From contig OX031062.1 in assembly GCA_943736015.1 (NCBI GenBank), forward strand, positions 57,462,962 to 57,526,961: 64,000 nucleotides of DNA. Reading direction: 5' to 3'. Positions 21,717 to 35,400 of the stretch are shown here, in pieces. How positions within the stretch are numbered: the stretch's first letter is position 1; every line of letters starts with the position of its first letter. Source of the DNA: Tridacna crocea. Lineage: Eukaryota; Mollusca; Bivalvia; Cardiida; Cardiidae. Below the pieces are notes generated by a model. That model was given only the letters and a program-made list of their open reading frames with translations. It was not told where the DNA came from and searched no databases. Made by a program: the position numbers and the translations under genes.

Positions 21717-21873
21717 ACATGGTATTTTTTCATCCCAAGTCTCTCTCTTGTTTATATCATACATACCCATTCAACTCAAGAAAAGACAATCATTAATTTC
21801 CATTTTGAAAATTAGCCTTAACCAACACAAGTTGTTTTTCTTTGTACTGGAAATTATTGTTCAACATTGTCCT

Positions 21874-24800
21874 TTAATTCTCAAGTTTATGTCTGCAGAA
21901 TGGACAGTGACCTTTCTGTAAGTACTGCAACTCAAAGTCGTCCGTATGGAACAACTGAAAACAAAAAGAAAAAAAAAATAGTAAGGTAAGAGCCATACTA
22001 CCACAGCTAACATTAAAACCATGTCTTCCAGAGAGTGCTACCAGTTAACCCTTTACCAGACGACAAAATTTCAGCCTTGTCTAAAATGAAAGCATTTGTA
22101 GACGACAATTTCAATGTCGCTCAATAGGTGCAACTTTTCTTTAATAGAGTAAAAAACATTGTGGGAAAAGGAGTAAATGCTGCTTACCAGCATTTTGTCC
22201 TTTTCTCACAATGTTTTCAGAAGGCTTAATTGACTTCCTTGACTTACATTTCGATCCTGTCTTCCCTGTGTAACACATGCTTACTTCTTTGGCAAGGAAT
22301 TGGACCCTGACTTCATAGACTTCCATTTGGATCCTGTCTTCCCTGGCTAATAATATAGATCTATTCTTCCCTGGCAAACGTTTACATCATTGCTTCTCTA
22401 GCTAAGAAATAGACTCTGATTTTCCTAACTATCATGAGACACTGATGTTCTTGGCTAACATTTACAGCCAGACTCCTTTGGGTAAGGATCACAGTGTAAT
22501 GTCAGGTGAATTTTCCATCAATCACGAAGACCATGGGGTAATGTCACAGTTGCGCTCTATCAAAATGTAGATTGCTGTGAGTCCTCATTTGGACTGACTG
22601 AGTACCCAAAACAAAGGTTGTGCTGAAACAGTGAAGTCTCAGAGGCTGGTGAATACATACCCAAGATTCAAAATACCTTTTCTAATCTTGACCAATGATA
22701 TAGGTGTATAATCATGTCCGAGTACACATTACTTACCTTCTGACAACTGGGGCACATTGTAATTGTAACATCTGGTAACAGTGACCTAAAATATTGGTAA
22801 CGTAACGGTTTTCCCCATTTTCTGATGTAAACATCGGCTCTAGACAAGGTCTTTAAAACGTTTCTGTTCACAACTACTGGTTTAAATTCTGTTTCCCCTT
22901 GCTGAAAGTCAAAAAAAAATGCTTTGGTATCACATAAATCTCTTTGTAGTTCAAATAAATTAAAACTACTTTTCTTGCCTATGGATGAAAGAAATATAAA
23001 TCTCTGTAGTTCAAATAAGTTAAACCCACATGTAGTTTTCTTACATATGAATAAATAAATCTCTAGTTCATATATGTTAAACCTAACTTTTCTTGCATAT
23101 CTAATGGCAAAAAAAAGGATTTTTTATCAACATTCAGTGAAATAAATAGTGCAATTGCACTATGAATTTCTAAATAAACATTAAGAATGTTTTCGGATTT
23201 TTCAAGATTGTATATGTACACCTTTAAGCTATATTTTATGTTGTTATTTTTGAGTAGGTTTTCAAATTAAACCGACGAAATGGTCAATGGCAAAATCATA
23301 TTAGCTGTATACAAATCTATACTTCTTGGTTTTTTATAACTACTAGAATTAACAATAACAAACAACAAACATCAACAAAAACCAACAGTTTAATTCTCTT
23401 CTCCTTAATTCAGAGAATGGCAGTTTAAATTAGTTTTTTTCTTTTTTTTTTCAAATACATGTAGCTCCATCACTTACATCAAATGTCATCAGTTTTGCTG
23501 AGAAAGGGTCCTCTTCCTCCTCCTCCTCAGGTTCGTCTCCTAGACGTAGGGACTGCATATCTTAATTAGATGTTAAGGATTTGTAGGTTGTTCAAATGAT
23601 AGTTTGACCTGTATTAATAAATACATAAGGGGCACTTACAGTGTGGGTGTGCTTTCTTAAAGGCAGTCTCAGCCAAAAGTAAATAATGCAGGAGTCTAAT
23701 TGAATAGAATTACCTAAGCAATTATAAATCTGTATGAATTCTTTTATGCTTTATACCATAGCAAGATTATAATTCTTCTCAACCAAAAAGATGTAACACA
23801 CATCATGGATAATTTAATAATCAAAATTGAAAATATTATTCCCAAAAGTAAACAAAAAGGAAATACATGTAAATTTTGTGTCAAGAATGGTTCTTAGAAG
23901 TGGCTGAATTAACCCATTACCACACAATCCCTACATTTGATGCCCCTGAGAAAGAAGCCTTTAGAAAACATTGTGGGAAAAGGAGAAAATGCTGGTAACC
24001 AGCATTTTCTCCTTTTCCCACAATGTTTTCTACCCTCCACAAAACAAATTTCAAATTTTCAGTCACTTTTATTTTGTCTTCTGCAATTACTTTCAATTCT
24101 GACAAACCTAAAATTTTGTCGATTGGTAATGGGTTAAAACAACTGAAAATGTGTCTATGGAAAAGTTAATGTAAACCTAGTTTTTCAATATGCTTGGCCT
24201 CACATATAAACATTTTCACTTTGACCAGGTGTTCTATTTGTTGCCCTCTCTCCACCATTTTCAGATGACAGAATTAACATTGTGAGACAAAATTATTGAC
24301 ATAAACAGTCATATTCTTAAAGCATTTTTTATCTCCTGTATTTTGTGAAACAACCAGGTATGTACAAAGAAATTTCAATAACAAATTTTAGAGAGATGAC
24401 TGTCCCATATGTCCGTTATTATACCAACCAAATGGACTACAAAAGGTTAGTCAACCCTTATCACATTTTGGTAGCAGTCTGCTACAGGTTCAGTATATAA
24501 AAGCAAAATAATACTAGGAAATAAAGAATTCTATTCCCTAACACCAAAAAATTATAAAGTTAAAAACAAATAAAGAATGAGGAAGTTAACTAAAACTATA
24601 ACTTCAAAAAAAAAAGCTGAAACAAATTAATTCAATACTACATAATATCAAATAATAGCAACTTCTCATTTTCCTTCATTGTTTGGAACAAATTTTGTTT
24701 TATGGGGCACAGACCCTCAAAACGAACATTAAAAAAATCCTGTTGTTCATAATCACCTATTAATATTTAACTAAATGGTAAGAATATTATAACTCTTTTT

Positions 24801-26426
24801 CCCCTTGATGCAAATTTGCTGCAGATAAAGATAATCAATGTGAATTATCATTTGATAAATTAAACCACATTGCAAAATTTAAGACCTATCCAAATTGAAA
24901 GCATTAGCAGAAAACAATTTCACAGTGGCTAAAATGATACAATTTTTCTTTGATATGGTAGAAAACTTTGTGGGAAAAGGAGAAAATGCTGGTTACCAGC
25001 ATTTTCTCCTTTTCCTACAATGTTTTCAGAAGACTTCATCCTCAGGGTCGTTAAACGTCGTCATTGTGTGTAAAACTGTTAATGTACAATGAAAATGTGG
25101 CAAACTGAGAAATTTCTCTTTTGCCACAGTGTTTTCACACATGGTCTCACTACTTCAAAAACATTAGCATGAGGTGACAATTGTATTTGTATTGTATCTA
25201 AATTGATCTAGAATTGAGACTGTGAGCTTGCCTCGCACCTCTTCATGTTATATTTGTCGCAACAAATCAAAGTAAAAACAGAAAGCCTCATAAAGGATAC
25301 TGCCCATCCTAGATTCCTGCCATTTCTTGTCCTCTTTCTTCTGTTTAGGGATAGAGAGATCTAAAATTTGTATAGCTTCTTCATCAGAGATACCATCTTC
25401 CAGTACAAATTCAACAAGTGGTAAAACCTCTGTAAAACAAGATATTTTAACCCATTACCAAACAATCCCTGGTTTTTATGACCCTGATATAGAAGCCTTC
25501 TGAAAACATAGTGGGAAAAGGAGAAAATGCTGATAACCAGATGACCCTGACATAGAAGCCTTCTGAAAACATTGTTGGAAAAAGAGAAAATGCTGGTAAC
25601 CAGATAAATTTCAAATTTTCAGTCACTTTTATTTTGTCATCTGCAAATGCTTTAAATTTGGACCAGTCTAAAATTTTGTTGTTTGGTAAAGGGTTGAAGA
25701 AAATAACATGATTATGCACCTTTTTGTCTGTGCTTTGTTGGCAACAGTTAATTTGGCCATGACCTTGATCTATTGACCTTATTATCAAAATGTTTATCTG
25801 TGCTACATGGTAAAAATCTGTAATCATTAAGGAGAAATAATTTTCGATCAAATAATGTATATTGTCCAGATTTTAGTACAGAGTTCAAGACAGAGAGAGT
25901 GATTTCTATTTCAAAATTGAAAATATTAATAATTATCAACAAAACCAATATGTTATGGGTACTCATTAGAAATGTTTCATTGAGATGATTCTAATGAGTA
26001 CCCACAACATAGGGTTTGGAAGAGAAATAATGAATTTAGAATATGATCACTCCCTCTCATGTGGAGCTCTGTTAGTATACTAATGGACTGAAACACCATC
26101 AAAGAAATCAACTGTGAAAAGCAACTGATCCTCTTTGAAGTACAAGATAATGGTAAAACTGTTAGAAAACTATTTTCACAACTATAGCTTATGACATAAA
26201 GGAAGACGCATAAAAGATGAGTTAAAATTTTGCACCTGCTAAGACTTACTGACTTCAGCACATAGTTTGTTTCATCCTTGTGACAATAATGATACTGATG
26301 ATAATAATACTTACCAAAAGATACAAAGGAATGTACAAATGGTTGTCTACAATTAATACAAACACCTCCCCCATTGTTTAACAGTGGATTTGTGGTAGAA
26401 CATCTATAACACATTGGTAGTAAATC
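21874..26426 (-). CDS. IFT122: IFT122 exons 24-28, C-terminal zinc-binding region
   Basis: Residues ~1000-1188. Exon 24 has CYRCSTTNP and CINCRQPF; exons 27-28 have MCPSCQK and CPFCRHKL. These two paired-cysteine sets are conserved in the family and look zinc-binding. Exons 25-26 are the least certain joint: donor GGGCA|GTATCC (25300) and acceptor AATTAAG|ATATGC (23561) are the only pair I found that keeps the phase and yields [12 protein letters not shown]. The stop TAA is at 21874-21876. Confidence 0.85.
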
Positions 26427-29400
26427 CTGCAATGTCAATATTTTTGCATCAATCAAACAACAGTACACCTCCTGTATTTAATTTCAGATCATATGCTTAC
26501 TATAGCAAAAAATACATATAAATGTGTATATGAATATTTTGCTCTTTACCAAACAACATATTCTACTTTTATCCAAACTGGAAGTATTCTCAAGCAAAAA
26601 TTTTAATTTGGCTTAACTCATTACCACACGAGAAAATTTTGGACTGGTCCAAATTGAAAGCATTTGCAGACGACAAAATAAAGGTGACTGAAAAATAGAA
26701 ATTTGTTCTGGAAAGGGTAGAAAACACAGTGGGAAAAGGAGAAAATGCTGGTTACCAGCATTTTCTCCTTTTCCCACAGTGTTTTCAAAAGGCTTCTTTC
26801 TCAGGGGCGTCAAAAGTAGGGATTGAGTGGTAATGGGTTAACCCTTTAACTGCCAACTTTCAAAACCCATGAAGAAGAATGAATGGCTCTTTACTATCGA
26901 ATTGAAAATTTCATTTTACTTATTTACTAGGATAAGGGTTAATCTGCAATATCTGCATGAGTAAGTCTAGCTTCAGCTCTACATGGGTTTAGAATGCAAA
27001 ACAAAGAATTTTACCTCTCCATCTAAGAAGGGTTTGGATCGAATAGTTATACTACCCAGGTCTACTGCTTCCTGAAACCTTAAAGGTACTCGCAGCGTCT
27101 GTAGCTTCTCGTAGGCATACCTGGCCAGTTTAAAGGCACCTAAATTTTTACTCTGTTTAGCGAGAGCATACAAAGTACCTCTGTGTGTTTGTTATGGAAA
27201 TAATTATGAAAATTGTAATTAGTATTAGTAATTTATTTGACTGGAAAGAAAAAGCTTACCACAGATTAGGGCAGGGCATTATTATTATTACCAATTATTT
27301 CAAATGGGTTATTTTGCAAATTTAACTCAAGTCGATGATTTATAAAAACCATCTGAACATATTACCAGATGGAAAATTTTAAGACTTTTTCAAGTTGAAA
27401 GCAACTGCAGACGACATTAAGTATTTACCAAACAATCCCTGGTTTTTACAACCCTGAGACAGAAGCCTTTTGAAAACATTGTGGGAAAAGGAGAAAATGC
27501 TGGTAACAGCATTTTCTCCTTTTCCCACAATGTTTTCTAGCCTGCTGGAAACAAATTTTAATCTTTGAGTAACGTTTATTTTGTCGTCTGCAAGTGCTTT
27601 CAGTTTGGACCAGTCTAAATTTTTGTCGTTCGGTAAAGGATTAAATCTGGCTCAAATGATGAAACTTATCCTTCAAGTAAAACAGGAAACATTGTGAGAA
27701 AAGGAGAAAATGCAAGTAACCAATATTTTTACATTTTTCCCCCATTTTTTTCAAAAGTCTTATTCATTATGGTCATAACATCACATGACTGTTTGGTAAA
27801 GTGTTACTGGAGACCACTCCTTCATGCATAGCTTTGTCACATCTACCATAGAAAGGATACACTTTTGATATACCATGGGGAACATCTGTATTCATCTGAT
27901 GTAACAAATACCTCGCAATATTGAATAAGGCCTCTGGTAAATGTGATGTAAATGGTTCATCCTGCAATGAGACAGAGAAACTAAGAATATGAAAGACCGC
28001 TCTGTCAAGTGTTGTGTCTCTTCCACTCTCAGATTAATCCATTACCAAACAATCTCTACTTTTGATGACCCAGAGAAAAAAGCCTTTCGAAAACATTGTG
28101 GGAAAAGGAGAAAATGCTGTTAACCAGAATTTACTCCTTTTCCCACAATGTTTTCTACTCTTCCATAAACAAATTTCAAATTTTCAGTCACTTTTATTTT
28201 GTCATCTGCAAATGATTTTGATTTGAACAAGCCTGAAATATTTTTGTTTGGTAATGGGTTAAAAAGGCAATTATACATAAATAGACGCAGAAAAACAAAA
28301 TGTGTGATTTGTGAATATGCCATCGGTTCTTACTGAAATACCTTACATAATGCTAGTAGCTTGTTACTTTCAGAAAATGTTTTTTTGTCTCCAATGACTG
28401 GTAACAAACAATGTTTCTGCTGTTTTTCCATACTTTTGTGCATACAAACTTAAGACAGTCATTTTCTTTTCTCTCACACGCTTCCCTTTTATGCCACCTG
28501 AACTTATCAAGAGTTTGTTCTACAATAGTCTATATAAGAATAGGTCAATAAATTTTTACTTCCTACAACACATCCACTGTAAAAGGTAGTCTAATCATGA
28601 TTGACTTTGTGTACAAACACATAAAGTAACTCTTTACCAAACGACAAAATTTCAGACAAGGTCCAAAATGAAAACACTTCCAGATGACAAAATAAATGCA
28701 ACTCAAAAATTGAAATTGGTTTCCAGCAGGGTAGAAAACACTGTGAGAAAAGGAGAAAATGCTGGTTACCAGCATTTTCTCCTTTTCCCACAATGTTTTC
28801 AGAATGCTTCTATCTCAGGGTCGTAAAAACCAGGGACTGTTTGGTAAAGGATTAAAGTAAGTAAAATACAGTTGTTCTTTCACTCACAGTGTATCTCTGT
28901 ATGGAATGATAAGCATAATACATGTCTGCTTTTCTCTGGAAGTCAAAAAACTTCGGCAACATCTCCTCAGCTTTTTCTGGTTCATCTGTAATCAAATATA
29001 ATGATTTAAAAAATACAGAAAATAAGGCAGACAGGGCCTGAAATGGTACGCTGCCCTTAAGGTCTGAAACAAAAAGGGGCGTTTGGACATTTGCATAAAG
29101 CGTTGCGTTTTCAGTAGATTTTGTTCTTCATTTGGCTTGCACAAAACAGAAAATTACATAAAAATAGAAAGTGTCTTTTTGGATTAGAGTGCGCGGACAG
29201 GGCAGGCTTATCTGAGATGACACTTTACCCGAATGAGCGAATGACCCTTTTCGCATTTTGCAGGTCATATTGTGAAATATATTAGTGTGGAAGAGCAGGA
29301 AAACAACCAAGCCAATGAGGCTATGGCAATAACTGTGCCATGATATTTGATTCCAAAAACTGAATTTATCGAATTAATTGATATTTATAGAAAATGTGGG

Positions 29401-32400
29401 TCAGTCATGTTTTTTATAAATAAAATTCTTTGCCATATGATGTTGCATCATACTCGTATGACGTCACATATTACCAGTCCCAGACACTTTTAATATATAA
29501 GAATTTGTAAAGGATGTATTTCACTGCAAGTAATTATGTGATATAGAGGATATATGTTTTTTTTCGGTGAAAGATCAAAATTTATTTCACCCAGTGAACA
29601 CCATCGGTAACATTTTCACGAGTGGCACATCCATGTGTGAAAATATTACCAATGGTGTTCAGAAGATGAAATAAATTTTGATCTTTCACCAAAAATATAT
29701 ATATATTCTATTAATTTCATGCTTTTAACCCTTTCTGAGAGGAGCTTTATCAAAATCCAGTATAGTTCTTTCCCATTATTCTTCGTGGCGTACCCCTCCC
29801 ACATAGCATAGCATTACAGTAATACGTCAAGCGCAAGAAATGTAAGATAAATGACTTCATATTTCCATCTGGTTGCAAGGCACGCACAATTAACCTAGGC
29901 AACAAGAACATGAAAATTGGTATTTTCACTGGTGGTACCAGTGTAAGATCAAAAACTATTTTCACTGCTATTTCTCGATATCCTACCGGGAAGCATGAAA
30001 TAAAAATCAATATTTGACTAACCTCTTGCAATATCCAAACACTGTATGGACAGTTTCCAATAGTAGTAGCCGGCATCATTAAATCTACTTTCTATCACAG
30101 CATTGTAAGTCAACTGTTCAAGGACCTTTACAGCCTCAGCCTGTAAACCAGCCTTGTGGAATGCTGTGAAAAGTTTTAATAATTAGTCCATTACTGCACA
30201 CTAGAGTTTTTACCACACAATCCCCACTTTTAATGACCCTGAGAAAAAAGCCTTTTGAAAACATTGTAGGAAAAGGAGAAAATGGTGGTAACCAGCATTT
30301 TCTCCTTTTTCCACAATGTTTTCTACCCTGCTGGAGACAAACTTCAATTTTTGGGTTACCTTTATTTTGTCTTCTGTAAGTGCTTTTAATTTGGACCAGT
30401 CTAAAATTTTGTCATTTAGTAAAGAGTTAAACATTTGAAATGTCATCTAAAAAAATTGGTAAGTATTACAACTACCATTCAGATAATCGAGAAACACGAT
30501 AAACAAATTCCGTGACATTTCCAACCATGCTTTCCTTGCATACAGGCTCTAGGTGTCTTTCTGCAAACAACAGTAAGATAGAAATAGCTTACCTTGTTGT
30601 GCTTCCTCAAATCTATCATTCTCTGCCAACCACTGTGCATACGGTACATAAACATCCTCTTTGTATTCTGGATGTTTCTCTACCAAGGTGAAAGCCTGTA
30701 ATGTCAGAGTTAAACAATAACAATTGAACTATAACCATATAAATCTGAAGAACAAGACAAAAAAGTTAGGGATGTATTTTAGGATATTATCAGTCCATAA
30801 TTTCTTGCATAATAACTTATCCTGCAAATTATGCTTTGTGTGGGAAATGGTTAACCCTCCCATCAGTCATTGTAGCTATGTGTAAGCCTTTTCCAATCAA
30901 CAAAATTTGAGACTCATCCAAATTGACAGCAACTGCCTGAAGGAGGCGATAAGCTAGTATTGCCTGCAAAATGCAACAAGCGGCCTTTGGACGTTAGTCA
31001 AAAAATGTGTTCTCACAGATCAGCCTATGCAATATGCACATGCAGATCCCACCCTCAAGTTCCTGATCTTATTTGTTTCACATAAGTCTATGAAATCTAA
31101 TGTAGCTGTAAAGTGCTGTCTCGGATTAGCATATACAGACTGCCCAGTCTGATCAGGGACTACACTTTATGTAAAAGGCCCTATTTCACACGTAGCCAGC
31201 CATATTGTATCAATTCATGACTCAAGTTTGAAATGAAATATCAGAACACAGATCATTAACCCTTTACCAAACAATCCCTGGTTTTTACAACCCTGAGATA
31301 GAAGCCTTCGGTAAACATTGTTGGAAAAGGAGAAAATGCTGGTAACCAGCATTTTCTCGTTTTCCCACAATGTTTTCTATCTAACTGGAAACAAATTTAA
31401 ATTTCTTATTTACATTTATTTTGTTGTCTGCATGTGCTTTCATGTTGGACCGGTTTAAAAGTTTGTTGTTTGGGAAAGGGTTAAAGCAGTTATGTTAAAA
31501 AACTTTTGAAGTATGATTCCAATTACAAATACAATCATTATTTTCACTCAATCTCTGACACAGTAAAAGTGAAATAGACAAAGGAAGATAGTTCTTACAT
31601 CCTCCCAATGTTTCGCCTCCACATGTAGTAAAATAAGTGACTTATGGTCTCCCATCTTACTGTACACTTCAGCTGCATAGCCATACTGTTCCATTTTGGT
31701 TAGATAGTGGGCACATCTGGATAGAGCCTCTCTGTCAGCCTTGTCAAGTTTCCTAGCCAGATCCATCAACCTTTAAAAAGGTAAAGTAGAAAATTATCAT
31801 CCTCATGGGACTCTTTTTTCCATCAAAAAGTAAAAACTAAAACGGTACATTTTCATCTGCAAAGGAATCTTTATCTTCGCGAGCCAAGGTTACGATCACT
31901 ACGTGGATCTTACCGTGGCTGGTTGCCCTCTATTGGATGCTGGTTATTACCCCCCTTTACATCATATTTCTAAAAGCCAATGAAACATGGTTTTACAAAC
32001 CGCTTATGAATACACATGAAGCGATAAGCAGACATCCATGTGGGTTTCCATGTTTACCTTCTATTTGAAAGGTAGCGACCTTGTTCTATTTTTGTCAAAG
32101 ATGAAATGCTACAAGCAATTTCATTCGTTGCAATTAGAGCAGGCTGCATCCAATGAAAAAGCGTATCAGGGAATGTAAAAATCAAGCTAGATCCTCCAAG
32201 GGTAGAGTAGTGAATTGTCAGCCTTGGCTTGCGAAGATGAGGACTCTTATATTTTGGCATCAGATACTTACTGAAAACATTAAAGTTATAGTAAGGAATT
32301 GTTTCTCCTTTCTCCTTTTTGACACAACTTTCTCCTGTGTATTTGTGTATTCAAATGTGAGTTATGTTTATAATTAATATTTTACCTGTAACAGATTTTG

Positions 32401-35400
32401 TCAGGCTGTTATAATAGCCTGTACAGTGCAATAAAAACTTTTGACTAGGTTTTTCTGCCATCATTTTTTTCTGTGACTCATTACCAAACAACAATATTTT
32501 AGGCTTGTCCAAATCAAAAGCATTTGAAGACAACAAAATAAAAGTGACTGAAAATTTGAAATTTGTTTTGTGAAGGGTAGAAGGGTAGAAAACATTGTAG
32601 GAAAAGGAGAAAATGCTGGTAACCAGCATTTTCTCCTTTTCCCACAATGTTTTCTAAAGGTTTCTTTCTAAGGGTCGCCAAAATAGGGATTGTGTGGTAA
32701 TGGGTTAAATCTTTACTGAATGAAAATATTGACTAATCCGAATCAAAGGCTTTTGCAGACAACATAAATGTGGCTAACATGTTAAATTGTCTTTAAAAAG
32801 GTACAAACTTTTTCTTCTTCTACAAGGATGCTTTCATAAGGCTCTTCCCAAGGGTTGTAAAAACTTGAGATTGTATGGTAAAGGGTTAAGGTATGCATGG
32901 AAAAATATATGTCATAAAAAGTTGAAGGGAAAATCAAAGCATCTTAAAATGAAAATATGAACAACTACAGTTAAAACAAATATGTAACATACATATCAGC
33001 CCATCCATGCTCCCCAATAATTTCAATAGCTTTGAGATTCTCCCCAGCACTTATGTACATTTCAGCTGCAGCTTTAGGCTCATTACTGCTCTTTGCCCAA
33101 TCAGCTTGTTTTGTAATTAACATCTTCTTGTCAATTGGATCTCCTGACCCAATAAATTCCTGGGAATAAAAAATCAGATTTACTTTCAAATCAACAAATT
33201 TTCATAATGTTTTTGGACACATAAGAGTATTACATTGTCCAATATTTTGAGAGACATTCTGAGAGAAACAGCCTGGAAGCTGCATTATTTTGCCCCTTTT
33301 TTTCCCCTAACTATTGTCATCTGATTTGGGGCATTCTAAAGGATGAGAAATCAACCAGTATGAGCCAAGGCATGTCTTTGAATTTTATGGGAGACTTCAT
33401 TTGAATTTTTTTCCTTTTCACCACTTCCCTGACTGTCTTTAACATTGTAAGCTTTTTCTGAGTCAAATAACCAAGAAACTTATATGAATCATCTTTGAAT
33501 TATTACCATAATTATCAAGTGTCTAGGTTTTACACTGAGATGTAAACATGCTATTCAATTGAATCCCAAGAATTTAAGTTTGTTTGTCTTACTTTTGCAT
33601 GGTCAAACATTCTCAGATCTGTGTACATATTCATTGCTTTGTGTTCCTGTCCAGACTTCTTATGAAGTTTGGCTGCCTCATGGAATTTCCCTTGATATGC
33701 ATACACATCTCCTAGGAAGACCATGTTGTCATTTTCACCTCGTTTCTTTCTCTCCTACAAAACAGGATGACATAAATTAATTTCCATTAGGTTGTTTATA
33801 TGTATACAGTAAAATGGTACAACAGTGCTCCAGATAGAGGGAATGATTTTGATTTGAACCATGCTCTGTGAAACAGGTTTAATGCATCTGCAAAAAGTAT
33901 CAACCCCTGTCAAGCTGCAGACTGACATGTGTCAAAAACTTTATCCTTTATGTAAAAATTCTGCATGTCCAAGAACCAATATACTTCAAGATTCAACTTT
34001 TCTAGCTTTAAATTTCTTGCTTTTGTTAACTTCTTTGGTGTGTAATACTGTGTCAGCAGCATTCTGATTATTTCACAGTGACAGTTCAAAGATCCTTTTT
34101 TTTTCTCTTCATGAATACTACCCAAAGACAGTGTTATTTGTTTCAGTGCACACCAATACAGTTACCATTATGTACAAAAAAAACTCAGGTGCACTTTTGA
34201 TTCAATATCCACAACTAAAATACATGCACAGTAGGATACACACAAACATTTGTCATATACATTGAATATACATCTATTTTGCCAATTTCAATTATCTTAT
34301 TTGATTTGTAGTCTTATCAAAATACACAAATAAAGCTTAAGTACTAGAGACAGACTTGAATCAGACGTTTTCTAGCCAAAGAAAACAGCAATGATAGCAA
34401 GTCTTAAGTAATCTAATAAAAGTTTGAGGTTATAGAAAGACTAATAAATCTTATTAATGAATATGAAAACATAATTCAAAATAACACTTATGTAAAAAAA
34501 ATAATGTACAATATCAATGTTAACAATCTAAATAATGAAGACAATCAGCTACACTTTAACTCTTTACCAAATGACAAAGTATTGAACTGAACTAAAATGA
34601 AAGCATTTGCAGACAAGTTAATCCATTACCACACAATCCCTAATTCTGACGCCCCTGAGAAAGAAGCCTTTTGAAAACACTATGGGAAAAGGAGAAAATG
34701 CTGGTAACCAGCATTTTCTCCATTTCCCACAGTGTTTTCTACCCTTCCCAGAACAAATTTCTATTTTTAGTTACCTTTATTTTGTCATCTGCAAATGCTT
34801 TCAATTTGGACCAGTCTAAAATTATCTTGTGTGGTAAAGAGTTAAAAGGTCGCTAAAATGATGATTTCCCTCTTTGATATGGAAGAAAACATTGTGTGAA
34901 AAGGAGAAAATGCTGGTTACCAGCATTTTCTCCTTTACCCACAATGTTTTCAAAAGCCTTCCTCAGGGTTGTTAATACTCAGGACTGTGAGAGAAAGGGT
35001 TTAACCCTTACTCTACAGATACTATATTTGACGTATCAACAACAGACAGCTTTTGAAAACATTGTGGGAAAAGAAGAAATTCCTCGTAATGAGTAAGCTC
35101 GTAATGAGTAATTTTTCCTTTTCCCACAATGTTTTCCACACAGTCAGATATTTGTGTCCTTATTTGTCCATATTTTTTACATCATATCTTTATTTGCTGC
35201 TGAAATGGAAGAGCCTCAAATCTGCATATCAAGTAAAGGGTTGAACCATCATTAGAGGGATGCTTAGCTACCTTTTCATCACCAGGATAAATTATTCGAT
35301 GTGAGCCAGTATGAAAATGATACTTACTTCAATATTATGTATTAACTCTAGATATCTCAGGTCTCTGATTCTAATGAAAGCTTTCTTAGCTGTATCAAAG

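Noticed and set aside
23917..24137. Many short open frames reading [22 protein letters not shown] peptides on both strands, across the window
   Set aside because: They are read-through of the family A hairpin core in different frames, recur with every copy, and have no splice or start context.
25977..26468. A 163-residue minus-strand frame as one gene
   Set aside because: Only 26315-26426 is IFT122 exon 24; the remainder is intron with a family B element.
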